A DNA stretch of 39,410 bases from positions 1 to 39,410 of the forward strand of contig JAFURB010000001.1 in assembly GCA_017472065.1 (NCBI GenBank), written 5' to 3'. Within the stretch, counting starts at the first letter, position 1. Each line of letters starts with the position of its first letter. The translations under genes and the position numbers were made by a program. Shown here one piece after another: positions 16,198-23,926 of the stretch. The DNA is from Alphaproteobacteria bacterium. Lineage in GTDB: Bacteria; Pseudomonadota; Alphaproteobacteria; Rs-D84. Under the pieces are notes generated by a model. That model was not told the origin of the DNA and searched no databases. It saw only the letters and a program-made list of their open reading frames with translations.

Positions 16198-17136
16198 TTA
16201 CACCCTTATTAATGCCGCACCCCAGGTCAGACCACTGCCGAATGCGGGATATAAAATTAATTGTCCATGCCTAATCATACCAGATTCAAATCCATATGCC
16301 AGTGCTAAAACACCGGATGCACCACTGGTATTTGCATGTTTGTCCACTGTGACCAAAATCTTGTCCAGTGGGAAATCCAGACGCGCCGCGCAACTTTCAA
16401 TTATTCGCAGGTTTGCCTGGTGTGGGATAATCCAATCGACATTGTCGGCGGTTATTCCCGCGTGTTCCATTATATATCGTGCCGCATGTGGCATTGACAT
16501 CACGGCGCGTTTGTATGTTTCTGGGCCGTTCATGATTATTTTGTGGTTTTCTGTGCCATGCAGCATTTCGTACCCATCGCCATCGGCCATAACAACCGTA
16601 TCAATTATGCCAGAATAACTGGATGTAGAATGTTCAAATATCAATGCGCCGGCGCCATCACCGAACAACACGGCCGTACTGCGATCGGTCCAATCAATGA
16701 AACGTGACATTTTTTCTGCACCAATAATCATGATGCGTTTATGTATGCCGGCGGTAAAAAACGCACGCGCCGTATGCAGTGCATAAATATACCCTGTACA
16801 TGCGCCACGAACATCAAATGCAGGCTGACTTTTTGTCGCACCCAATCGACCCAATACCTGGACACCGACCGATGGAAAATCCAGTTCCGGTGTCGTTGTT
16901 GCAACGATAACCATGTCTATGTCATCAATGGTAATGTTTGCGTTTTCTAATGCGCGCTGTGCGGCAATTGTCGCCATATCCACAACCGTTTCATCGTCGC
17001 GTGCAATGTGTCGTTCGCGAATGCCGGTGCGTGTGACAATCCAATCATCGGTCGTGTCCATAATGCGTTCAAAATCCGCATTGGTCATAATGCGTGATGG
17101 TAAATATGCACCGTATCCGACAAGTTTGTTGCCCAT
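16198..17136 (-). CDS. fabH: 3-oxoacyl-ACP synthase III (FabH)
   Basis: Starts fatty acid synthesis by condensing acetyl-CoA (or another short acyl-CoA) with malonyl-ACP. 312 residues, full length for the family (about 320). The catalytic triad is clear: Cys113 in RGACTGYIYAL, His239 in IIPHQANLRI, and Asn269 in KHANTSGAS. The early block DDWIVTRTGIRERHI is also diagnostic. It is the first gene of a two-gene unit with ihfA, transcribed from its own promoter. In many bacteria fabH follows plsX directly; here the two are split by about 7 kb and lie on opposite strands. Confidence 0.97.
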   Translation of the reverse strand: MGNKLVGYGAYLPSRIMTNADFERIMDTTDDWIVTRTGIRERHIARDDETVVDMATIAAQRALENANITIDDIDMVIVATTTPELDFPSVGVQVLGRLGATKSQPAFDVRGACTGYIYALHTARAFFTAGIHKRIMIIGAEKMSRFIDWTDRSTAVLFGDGAGALIFEHSTSSYSGIIDTVVMADGDGYEMLHGTENHKIIMNGPETYKRAVMSMPHAARYIMEHAGITADNVDWIIPHQANLRIIESCAARLDFPLDKILVTVDKHANTSGASGVLALAYGFESGMIRHGQLILYPAFGSGLTWGAALIRV

Positions 17137-17174
17137 TTTTATCTAATTCCTTTCCGGTTAAAAATTGCCCCCGC

Positions 17175-17203
17175 ATTATACATTTGCAAAATCCATCTTG
17201 CAA
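17175..17203 (-). promoter_or_regulatory. fabH promoter
   Basis: Minus strand TTGCAA (17203-17198), 17-base spacer, perfect TATAAT (17180-17175); the same -35 sequence as in the ssrA and rpmF promoters. Confidence 0.75.
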
Positions 17204-17216
17204 TATGATTTTTAGA

Positions 17217-17248
17217 ATAAAAACACCGCAATATGCGGTGTTGTTTTT
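17217..17248 (-). terminator. Terminator of the 623-residue protein gene
   Basis: AACACCGCA-ATA-TGCGGTGTT (17222-17242) with A-tract on one side and T-tract on the other; serves the minus-strand gene ending at 17247. Confidence 0.8.
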
Positions 17249-19118
17249 ATCGTATATCTGAATTAATTTTTTCGATGAAATCAAACAGTTCCTGGTTCTT
17301 TTGTTCGACTTGCTGTTTGGCGGCCTCGATTTTTTTCTTTTCTTCTAATACATGCTGTAACTGTTCTGTTAATTTCAGTAACTCGTCCGTTTCTGATTGG
17401 TTTGACAGTGCGGCTAACAATTCGCGTTGCTGTGATACCAGGATATTGTATCGCGCACTTAATCTGCCGTTCAGATGATACAGCGATGCCCAACGATATG
17501 GTCGTGCTGGGCGGGTTGTTTCTTTTTTTGTTGCGATTTCATTAACCTTTTCAGGTTGCACATCTGGCTGTGGAATTGGGGCCGGTGCATCCTGTCCTTG
17601 GGGGATGATTGGCGCAACATCTTCTGTGCGTGGTTCTATTTTTGGTTCTTCTTTTTTTACTGGTTTTACCATTGGTTCTGCTTTTGGTTCGGCATTTATA
17701 GTGGCGACATCTGGTTCTAGTTCTGGTTTTGGACCAGTTTCCGGTATGATATCTGATTTTTCTGTTGTGCGACCGTCATTGATTTCTTTAATCAAGTCTG
17801 TAACCAACAAATATTCTTTTAGGTCAATCTTAGTTATATCAATATCAATGGTTCTAAGCAATGTGTTATATTCTAACTTTACCTTGCCTTCGTGTGCCGG
17901 ATAGAAGTTTTGACATACAAACACATTACCGCAAATTCCCCATACAATGCGTGGGCGATTGTCCAATGTGCCAAAACCCTGGGCCAGACATCGTCCGTTT
18001 TTGAACCCAACGGTTGGTGATACCTGTACCTGGCCGTCTTTGATAAATACAACCTGGCCAGATGCAGTGTGTGCCAGTGCCGGATTCACATTAATATTTT
18101 CAATGTCCTGTAAAATATCCAACAATGCGTTTGTGTTTTTTCCAACCTTGGATAAAATCTGACCCCACGCAGCCTTGGATATATACTTTTTAATCTTAAC
18201 GCGATGAATTTCGCGATTGCCGATATAGTATTTTTGTGGTTCTGTTTTTGCGGCGGTGGCGCGTTCTGTTTTTACAGACTTTTTCTTTGGCGTGGCTTCT
18301 GGTGCGACTGTGTCATCTTGTGGGATAACGGATTGTGTAATATATTCGACAACACGTGTGATATCATCTTTGTGGATGCATTTGACGACCGTACCGTCGG
18401 CACGTTTCATTTCGCGTGTTTCAACATTTATATTGCTTTTTTTGGTTAAAGCCTGGCGAATATATCTTCGCAAATCTTTATCCATTTTTTGCAGAACATC
18501 ATCCCCCAGCATTTTTTCGCACACAGGCACTAATTCATTTACAGACATCCAATCATCTGTTTGGGATTCTATTTGTGGTGTCACGGGTGTTGTCGTTGCA
18601 ATCTTGGGCTTTGCCACTGCTTGGGTGTTGTTATTTTCCTGGATAATTTCTGCCAATGTTTTTTTGCCGTCCGTCACCGTGATGTCTGGATATGCTTCTA
18701 TAAATTTAATGGCACCTTGATATGCACTGTCATCGGTTGCGTTTTTCTTGATACTATCTTTGACGGCATTAATGATTGCAGGTCTTACAACAACCTTGCG
18801 TACAGAAAGTGGTAATATGCCAACCAACACATCCAGACTGTTGATAGAATGTTTGCAGATTAATGTTGATATTTCTTTTGGCAACACTGTGTCTGCATTA
18901 ATAGTGCATGTTGAACAGTCAAATTCACCATGTATAACAACATCTGTCATATCCGGCAGGGGTTGTCCCTTGCATTTACCCATATCGACCGGCCCAATAA
19001 TTTCCAACGGAAATTCAGGCCCAAACATATCATACGGCAGATCTAACATATCTACAGTTATTATGTCTTTGCCGTCGCCAAGTTCGATGGTTGCTGTGTA
19101 TTTCTGCTTGCTTGCCAC
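17247..19118 (-). CDS. Large soluble modular protein, unknown
   Basis: A 623-residue protein without signal peptide or membrane segment; not recognised. The start is GTG, with AAAGGA eight bases upstream. Parts that can be seen: residues 1-125, beta-rich, with DVVIHGEFDCSTC and TLICKHSINSLDVL resembling one degenerate leucine-rich or BspA-like unit; 188-270, a helical block (MSVNELVPVCEKML...TRVVEYITQ); a Lys-rich linker (277-295); 297-450, a second folded block beginning YYIGNREIHRVKIKKYIS; a Pro/Glu/Lys linker (462-530, repeated EPKxEP); and a C-terminal coiled coil (about 555-620). The two helical blocks may be distant repeats of each other. Possible roles are scaffold or nucleoid-associated protein. 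It has a strong promoter and a terminator of its own. Confidence 0.8.
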   Translation of the reverse strand: MASKQKYTATIELGDGKDIITVDMLDLPYDMFGPEFPLEIIGPVDMGKCKGQPLPDMTDVVIHGEFDCSTCTINADTVLPKEISTLICKHSINSLDVLVGILPLSVRKVVVRPAIINAVKDSIKKNATDDSAYQGAIKFIEAYPDITVTDGKKTLAEIIQENNNTQAVAKPKIATTTPVTPQIESQTDDWMSVNELVPVCEKMLGDDVLQKMDKDLRRYIRQALTKKSNINVETREMKRADGTVVKCIHKDDITRVVEYITQSVIPQDDTVAPEATPKKKSVKTERATAAKTEPQKYYIGNREIHRVKIKKYISKAAWGQILSKVGKNTNALLDILQDIENINVNPALAHTASGQVVFIKDGQVQVSPTVGFKNGRCLAQGFGTLDNRPRIVWGICGNVFVCQNFYPAHEGKVKLEYNTLLRTIDIDITKIDLKEYLLVTDLIKEINDGRTTEKSDIIPETGPKPELEPDVATINAEPKAEPMVKPVKKEEPKIEPRTEDVAPIIPQGQDAPAPIPQPDVQPEKVNEIATKKETTRPARPYRWASLYHLNGRLSARYNILVSQQRELLAALSNQSETDELLKLTEQLQHVLEEKKKIEAAKQQVEQKNQELFDFIEKINSDIR

Positions 19119-19150
19119 TTTTTTAATCCTTTATTAAAATCACCCAGGTA

Positions 19151-19178
19151 TATATAGCACAAATATATAGTTTGTCAA
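19151..19178 (-). promoter_or_regulatory. Promoter of the 623-residue protein gene
   Basis: Minus strand consensus TTGACA (19178-19173), 16-base spacer ending in TGC, TATATA (19156-19151). Confidence 0.7.
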
Positions 19179-19197
19179 TATATGATACATAAAAATA

Positions 19198-19226
19198 TTG
19201 ATAATTTGTTGTGTTTGTTTTAGGAT
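19198..19226 (+). promoter_or_regulatory. Predicted promoter of tRNA-Arg
   Basis: TTGATA (19198-19203), 17-base spacer, TAGGAT (19221-19226), ending 13 bases before the mature 5' end of the tRNA. Confidence 0.5.
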
Positions 19227-19239
19227 TGATGAAAATCAC

Positions 19240-19315
19240 GTCCCCATAGTTCAATTGGATAGAACAAATTCCTCCTAAGAATTAGATACAGGTTCGATTC
19301 CTGTTGGGGATGCCA
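19240..19315 (+). tRNA. tRNA-Arg (anticodon CCT), CCA encoded
   Basis: 76 bases with a complete cloverleaf. Acceptor GTCCCCA pairs with TGGGGAT (one G-T pair at position 1-72); D-arm GTTC/GAAC; anticodon stem AATTC/GAATT with loop CTCCTAA, anticodon CCT, which reads AGG; T-arm ACAGG-TTCGATT-CCTGT; discriminator G; CCA encoded. No terminator is visible before the convergent transferase gene that ends 16 bases further. Confidence 0.97.
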
Positions 19316-19330
19316 GATTGCTTGATTATT

Positions 19331-20239
19331 TTATTTTTGTTTCTGCGTCATAAAAAGTACATTGTCATAACGGCGGCCCCACATCATGGGTTTTACAAAA
19401 CAATTATCCATCTTGTGACCGGTTGCATGTGTTTTAGTATTTTTCTTGGTGGCAAATTCTTGCCATGCATCCCACATGTTATCGCGCGTTGATGAATTAT
19501 TGCCCCACATATATTCTAATATGATTGTCCCGCCATCTGGGCAAAGGTTGTTTTGTGCCAAATCATTTAGTGTGCCATTATAGAACTGATTTAATGCCTG
19601 GTAAGCATCTGGTATTTCACTATGTTGGAAATCAAAAATATTAGACAGCATGATGAAATCGTATTTTCGCGTAAAGTTTGCGGTCAATCCTGTGATGTCC
19701 AGATGTTTGAAACTGATGCACCGGGGCAATTTTTTTGCCAACAGGTTATATTTTTCTTCGTATGAATAATATGTGTTATCGTAATGGGCTGTAATATCCA
19801 GTTGCCCATTATACGCGAACAATTTGCGACCGGCATTACCCATACTGTAATACAGGTCCATAAACATACGCAACGATGGTGAAAACAGTGGCATGATTGG
19901 TTTGATTATTTGTATATCAAAGAATCGGTCCCTGGTAAAAAAGAATTCCAGAAAATCTTCATATGGAATATTTTTAATCATATGATTTTTTAGTTCTATG
20001 ATTGGTTTCTGGCGATAATTGATATCAAATGTATCCACGTGTTTTGCGCCACGTGCATAGCATTCAAATGCATGGTCGCCAGATGCGCCGACCGCTAATA
20101 CTGTTTTACCAGATAAATCAAATTTATCCAGGTATCCTGCAACATTTTCATTTGAAAACAAGAAAACTTCCAGGTCTTTTCTATAACCCTGGCTGGTACA
20201 AACCGTATCTTGATTAAAATCAGGCATATTTTGAAACAT
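19331..20239 (-). CDS. DUF3419/BtaA-like SAM-dependent transferase, paralogue 3 of 3
   Basis: 302 residues, third gene in a tandem array. The Rossmann-like SAM site shows as VLAVGASGDHAFE (47-59) followed by AKHVDTFDINY (65-75), the acidic end of strand 2, then QKPIIELKNHMI and the aromatic stretch FLEFFFTRDRFFD. A later strand holds FIMLSNIFDF, and near the C-terminus comes GGTIILEYMWG. The pattern SGD-N-A, VDxFDxNxxQ, ELK resembles the DUF3419 family, whose known member BtaA moves the aminocarboxypropyl group of SAM to diacylglycerol in betaine-lipid synthesis; that enzyme is longer (about 400 residues). Its ATG lies one base after the stop of the gene before it, so the two are translated together. 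Substrate unknown. Confidence 0.75.
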   Translation of the reverse strand: MFQNMPDFNQDTVCTSQGYRKDLEVFLFSNENVAGYLDKFDLSGKTVLAVGASGDHAFECYARGAKHVDTFDINYRQKPIIELKNHMIKNIPYEDFLEFFFTRDRFFDIQIIKPIMPLFSPSLRMFMDLYYSMGNAGRKLFAYNGQLDITAHYDNTYYSYEEKYNLLAKKLPRCISFKHLDITGLTANFTRKYDFIMLSNIFDFQHSEIPDAYQALNQFYNGTLNDLAQNNLCPDGGTIILEYMWGNNSSTRDNMWDAWQEFATKKNTKTHATGHKMDNCFVKPMMWGRRYDNVLFMTQKQK

Positions 20240-20240
20240 T

Positions 20241-21158
20241 TTATCGCACTTTTTGTGTCAGGGTTGTTATAACATCTGGTCGATCTTTTAATATGGTTGA
20301 TGTCGGTACATCTATCATGTCGATAACATGTTTATGTGTATCAAAATTATCAACGGATTGTGCCATATATCGTTGAATTGCATCAATCATTTCGCGATAT
20401 TTCACATTATCTGTATACCAACGATAATTAAAGCACATGACCCCACCATTTGGATTCAGGTTTTTGTCTGCAATTGGCATCAAAATCTTGTCACGAAATG
20501 TCATGATTCTTTCTGGCACATCCTGTATTTCTGTGAACATATATTCAAATATATTTGACATCAGTATAATGTCATAAACACCATCAAATTTATTTGATAT
20601 GTTTGATATGTCTGTGTGTTTGAAACGGATTTTATCTGGCAAAATTTTCCCAAGGTGTTCATATGCTTTTTCATCGTTAATATATGATATTTTATCAAGA
20701 TTATAGTATGAATCTTGGGACGAGCCGTATACGAACATTACTTGATCTTTTCTTTCGTAGTATTTTTTCAAAAACATCCGTGTTCCCGGGGACAATTTGT
20801 TCCAAATAGGTCGTATGATTTCACGATCAAAAAATTTTTTGTGTGAAAAAAAGAAACGCATAAAATCATGATAACTAAGATTTTTAATCATCTTGGTTTT
20901 TAATTCCATCACATGTTTTTGCAGATAATTTATATCAAAAGTATCCACGTGCTTTGCGCCACATAAAAAAGATTCAAATGCGTGATCGCCACTGGCCGCA
21001 ACGGTCAAAACATCTTTGCCTGATACATTACCCAATTTTTTCAGATAATCTGCAATGTTTTCATTTGTAAATAAAAATACAGGTCCCGCCCAATTAAACG
21101 GTTGGCCTTTAACGCGTTTCTTATTCAGTGCAAAATGTGTTTTAATTATGTCCATCAT
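20241..21158 (-). CDS. DUF3419/BtaA-like SAM-dependent transferase, paralogue 2 of 3
   Basis: 305 residues, middle gene of the array. It shares SGDHAF, GAKHVDTFDINY and ELKTKMIKNL with both neighbours. Differences: a longer basic N-terminus (KTHFALNKKRVKGQP), a basic stretch SHKKFFDREIIRPIWNKL, and MSNIFEYMF in place of LSNIFDF. The C-terminal strand reads GGVMCFNYRWY. Ten bases separate it from the stop of the gene upstream. The first two codons are both ATG (21158 and 21155). Divergence at the C-terminus, with the cofactor half conserved, suggests a shared reaction on different acceptors (inference). Confidence 0.75.
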   Translation of the reverse strand: MMDIIKTHFALNKKRVKGQPFNWAGPVFLFTNENIADYLKKLGNVSGKDVLTVAASGDHAFESFLCGAKHVDTFDINYLQKHVMELKTKMIKNLSYHDFMRFFFSHKKFFDREIIRPIWNKLSPGTRMFLKKYYERKDQVMFVYGSSQDSYYNLDKISYINDEKAYEHLGKILPDKIRFKHTDISNISNKFDGVYDIILMSNIFEYMFTEIQDVPERIMTFRDKILMPIADKNLNPNGGVMCFNYRWYTDNVKYREMIDAIQRYMAQSVDNFDTHKHVIDMIDVPTSTILKDRPDVITTLTQKVR

Positions 21159-21168
21159 TTTTTATTAA

Positions 21169-22080
21169 TTATCTTTGTTTTTCCAGGACCAAAATATGTG
21201 ATTTTACCGCGGATGATGCATTTATAATTTGTGCCGGGATTTCAACTGTACTCATTTTTAATCCAGATTTAGACATCATTTCATTAAATGCAGATTCGAA
21301 TTTTTTCCACTCGCCAAAAAAGTCTGGTCTGTTGCATGCGCGTGTCCCCCACAGGTATTCAAACGCAATCTTGCCCCCAGGATTCAGATTATTTTCTATA
21401 ATTGGAATCAATATATCACCATAAAATTTCATCAGTGCCCCCTGGGTCGATGGCGCATCCAAATACATATAGTCGAATATATTTGACAACACAACCAAGT
21501 CGTATTTGGCGCTTAATTTGCTGGGCAATGTTTCCAAATCGTTATGTATAAAAGATATGTCTTTGGGTAATCTTGATTTGATTAAATCATATTGTTTTTT
21601 GTTGTTTATATATGGAACCCCGGGATTGTTTATCGCGCGGCCATAAACAAACATACGACGGGCATCTGCGACATTGGTGCTGTAAAACACTTCCATATAT
21701 AATTTCAGCGGGTCTGAAAATTTGTTCCAAATTGGCGCGATGATTTTGCGGTTAAAGAAATTATTTTTGCCATAGAAAAATGCTGTAAATTCATAATATG
21801 GCAATTCGCGAATCATCGTGTTTTTTAATTCATAGATTAATTTCTGGGCATAATTCACATCAAATGTATCAACATGTTTTGCGCCCGCCCCATAAAATGT
21901 AAACGCATGGTCGCCGGACGAACAAACACTTAACACGCGCGCACCGGTTAAATCTTGCCCAAGATTGTTTGCGTATCCACATACATTTTCATTTGTAATC
22001 AGAAATGTCTGGCCTACGGTGTTAAATGTATGGCGGCGTGAATCAAGTTCTTTGTTAAAATCAGGTTCTTGGTAAAACAT
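21169..22080 (-). CDS. DUF3419/BtaA-like SAM-dependent transferase, paralogue 1 of 3
   Basis: 303 residues, promoter-proximal gene of the array. The SAM-site strand is VLSVCSSGDHAFTF, followed by GAKHVDTFDVNYAQK, ELKNTMIRELPYYEFTAFF, VLSNIFDYMY and GGKIAFEYLWG. The opening MFYQEPDFN matches paralogue 3 (MFQNMPDFN) better than paralogue 2, so 1 and 3 look like the closer pair. A promoter ends only ten bases before the ATG, giving a leader of three to five bases without a ribosome site. No signal peptide or membrane helix in any of the three, so the enzymes should be cytoplasmic or peripheral to the membrane. Confidence 0.75.
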   Translation of the reverse strand: MFYQEPDFNKELDSRRHTFNTVGQTFLITNENVCGYANNLGQDLTGARVLSVCSSGDHAFTFYGAGAKHVDTFDVNYAQKLIYELKNTMIRELPYYEFTAFFYGKNNFFNRKIIAPIWNKFSDPLKLYMEVFYSTNVADARRMFVYGRAINNPGVPYINNKKQYDLIKSRLPKDISFIHNDLETLPSKLSAKYDLVVLSNIFDYMYLDAPSTQGALMKFYGDILIPIIENNLNPGGKIAFEYLWGTRACNRPDFFGEWKKFESAFNEMMSKSGLKMSTVEIPAQIINASSAVKSHILVLEKQR

Positions 22081-22090
22081 GATGCTAAAT

Positions 22091-22118
22091 ACAATAGCAC
22101 AAAAATCCGAATTGTCAA
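22091..22118 (-). promoter_or_regulatory. Promoter of the transferase array (near-leaderless)
   Basis: Minus strand TTGACA (22118-22113), 16-base spacer ending in TGC, TATTGT (22096-22091). The first ATG is at 22080, so the mRNA leader would be only a few bases. Confidence 0.65.
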
Positions 22119-22145
22119 CAAGGATGTTAATCTTGAACTTTATGA

Positions 22146-22173
22146 TTTACAGTTGTTAAAAAAATATTATAAT
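22146..22173 (+). promoter_or_regulatory. Promoter of the small Cys-rich membrane protein gene
   Basis: TTTACA (22146-22151), 16-base spacer, TATAAT (22168-22173); AAAGGA follows 14 bases before the ATG. Confidence 0.6.
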
Positions 22174-22194
22174 TTCACGCACAAAGGATAATTT

Positions 22195-22521
22195 ATGAAA
22201 AACAAAGCCGTTAAAATTGGGATTATTGCATCAATTGTGCCACATATATTCTGCTGTGGGGTGCCAATTGCGTTGTCTGTTATTGGTTTGATTGCGCCTG
22301 AATCCGCGCACTTTCATCTAATTCCGCATAATTGGGAACCATTTTTGTTTATTGTTTCTGGGGCAATGCTGTTGTTTTCATGGTATTTGGTGGCGCGTGA
22401 TTGCCGTTGTCAATGTGAACACTGTGGTGGCGATAAATCGCATCGCGTCCAGAAAATTATCATGTCGATTATTACATGTATTTTTATATTCAGTGTTATA
22501 TTGCATCTGATTTCACATTGA
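22195..22521 (+). CDS. Small three-helix membrane protein with metal-binding cysteines
   Basis: A 108-residue inner-membrane protein with hydrophobic segments at about 7-33, 49-67 and 88-106. A vicinal cysteine pair, Cys20-Cys21 in PHIFCCGVPIAL, lies in the first segment, and the loop after the second contains Cys70, Cys72, Cys74 and Cys77 (DCRCQCEHCGG), followed by a basic patch. The CC pair followed by G-x-P inside helix one resembles mercury or metal transport proteins of the MerC/MerT type, but it is not a firm match. It is the only complete gene in the window ending in TGA. Its own promoter separates it from the divergent array. A metal or thiol function is likely, the ion unknown. Confidence 0.7.
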   Translation: MKNKAVKIGIIASIVPHIFCCGVPIALSVIGLIAPESAHFHLIPHNWEPFLFIVSGAMLLFSWYLVARDCRCQCEHCGGDKSHRVQKIIMSIITCIFIFSVILHLISH

Positions 22522-22571
22522 TATTAATTTAATCATGTATTTTTTTATTTTGCGTGTTAATATGGCCATGT

Positions 22572-23894
22572 ATGAAATGGCCGTTTCTATTTTTATCAAT
22601 ATTTATGACTTTGCCTGTGGTCGGTGAAACACTGACCATGTCCACAATGGATGCGATGCAATTGGCTGGGAATTTGGTTGAACGTGGTGACTTGTCGCAT
22701 GCAGAACAAATATTAAATAATATGCCGCCGATGGCGGATGTTGCATTGGAAACAGAACGCAGTTTTCTGCGTGGACAAATTGCCATGGCGCGTGGTGATT
22801 ATGATATGGCTGCAAAAATATATCGTGATTTATTAGATGTGTATCCAGATTTGGCCCGTGTTCGTTATGAATTGGCGCGCGTATATATGTACCAGAAAAA
22901 ATGGCATCGCGCCGATTATCATTTGCGCCTGGCAATGGCGGGTCGCGAATTGCCAAACGATGTAAAAAACACAATGTCGTACATGCGGTACCTGGTCCGT
23001 CAAAACAAGAACTGGAACACATGGTTTAATATTGGTGCGGCCCCAGACAACAATATAAACAATGCCACCGGTGGCACAGAATGTGTTGATACGATGTTTG
23101 GTCCAATGTGTCGTGAATTGGCCGATCCAGAATCCGCGGTTGGCATAAATGTTGCGTTGGGTGGCGACTATGAATTCAAAATAGATAAAAATTGGCGGTG
23201 GAAAAATTCTGGAACATTGTACCTGAATAAATACAACCTGCGCGAATATGATGATTTGTATATTGGTGCATCAACCGGACCACGATATGTATATGAACAT
23301 GGTTCTGTGTGGCTGTCTGGTGTGTTTGCGCGCCGATATTATGGATGGGATCCATACATGTATAAATATGGTGTGCGTATTGACACAGACTATGATTTTA
23401 CCCGTCGTCTGTCATTAAATGCATCGATTGAATATGCCAAGAACAAATATGACCAATATTCCAGTGTTATGAATTCAGATGGATATTATGGAAATTTGGC
23501 ATTGATATATTCTATTGATGCATCTAAATACATTATGATGCGTGGTGGCGTGTCCCGTGAAATTGCACATGCGGATGCATATTCATTGTGGCGACCAGGA
23601 TTTGGGATTGGATTTGGTGCCGAATTACCATATGGTTTTAGTTTTTATGCAGAACCTTATTTTTATTGGACTGCATACGATGCCGCGCGATGGGTTGTCT
23701 ATGATGGCAGGTTTTCAAAAATTACAGAACACGATTTCACACATCGATACAGTGTTCGTATATCCAACAATAAATTAGACATATGGGGATTTGTCCCAAC
23801 GATTACATATTCATACACACAACGCGATTCAAATGTGTGGCAACGCGAATTCAAAAAGCACAGTATTGAATTCACAATGATGCAACGGTTTTAA
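22572..23894 (+). CDS. Slam-like outer-membrane protein (TPR plus beta-barrel, DUF560 type)
   Basis: 440 residues from the chosen ATG, which gives a clean signal peptide (MKWPFLFLSIFMTLPVVGE); the frame extends six codons upstream, but the extra residues would spoil it. After the signal come TPR-like helices (about 30-130: AMQLAGNLVERGDLSHAEQIL, ARGDYDMAAKIYRDLLDVYPDLARVRYELARVYMYQ), then WFNIGAAPDNNINNAT, typical of the start of the barrel in surface lipoprotein assembly modulators (Slam), and a barrel with alternating aromatic strands to the C-terminal Phe (IEFTMMQRF). Slam proteins help lipoproteins reach the cell surface. No lipoprotein gene with a lipobox lies next to it, so the client is elsewhere or the role differs. 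Confidence 0.75.
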   Translation: MKWPFLFLSIFMTLPVVGETLTMSTMDAMQLAGNLVERGDLSHAEQILNNMPPMADVALETERSFLRGQIAMARGDYDMAAKIYRDLLDVYPDLARVRYELARVYMYQKKWHRADYHLRLAMAGRELPNDVKNTMSYMRYLVRQNKNWNTWFNIGAAPDNNINNATGGTECVDTMFGPMCRELADPESAVGINVALGGDYEFKIDKNWRWKNSGTLYLNKYNLREYDDLYIGASTGPRYVYEHGSVWLSGVFARRYYGWDPYMYKYGVRIDTDYDFTRRLSLNASIEYAKNKYDQYSSVMNSDGYYGNLALIYSIDASKYIMMRGGVSREIAHADAYSLWRPGFGIGFGAELPYGFSFYAEPYFYWTAYDAARWVVYDGRFSKITEHDFTHRYSVRISNNKLDIWGFVPTITYSYTQRDSNVWQREFKKHSIEFTMMQRF

Positions 23895-23895
23895 T

Positions 23896-23925
23896 AAAAA
23901 TCCCCATACACATGGGGATTTTTTT
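23896..23925. terminator. Bidirectional terminator, Slam-like gene / M13 peptidase
   Basis: AAAAATCCCCAT, loop ACAC, ATGGGGA, T7 between convergent genes. Confidence 0.88.
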
Positions 23926-23926
23926 G

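Noticed and set aside
19331-22080. Naming the three transferases btaA
   Set aside because: Too short and too divergent for a gene name; only family-level similarity can be supported.
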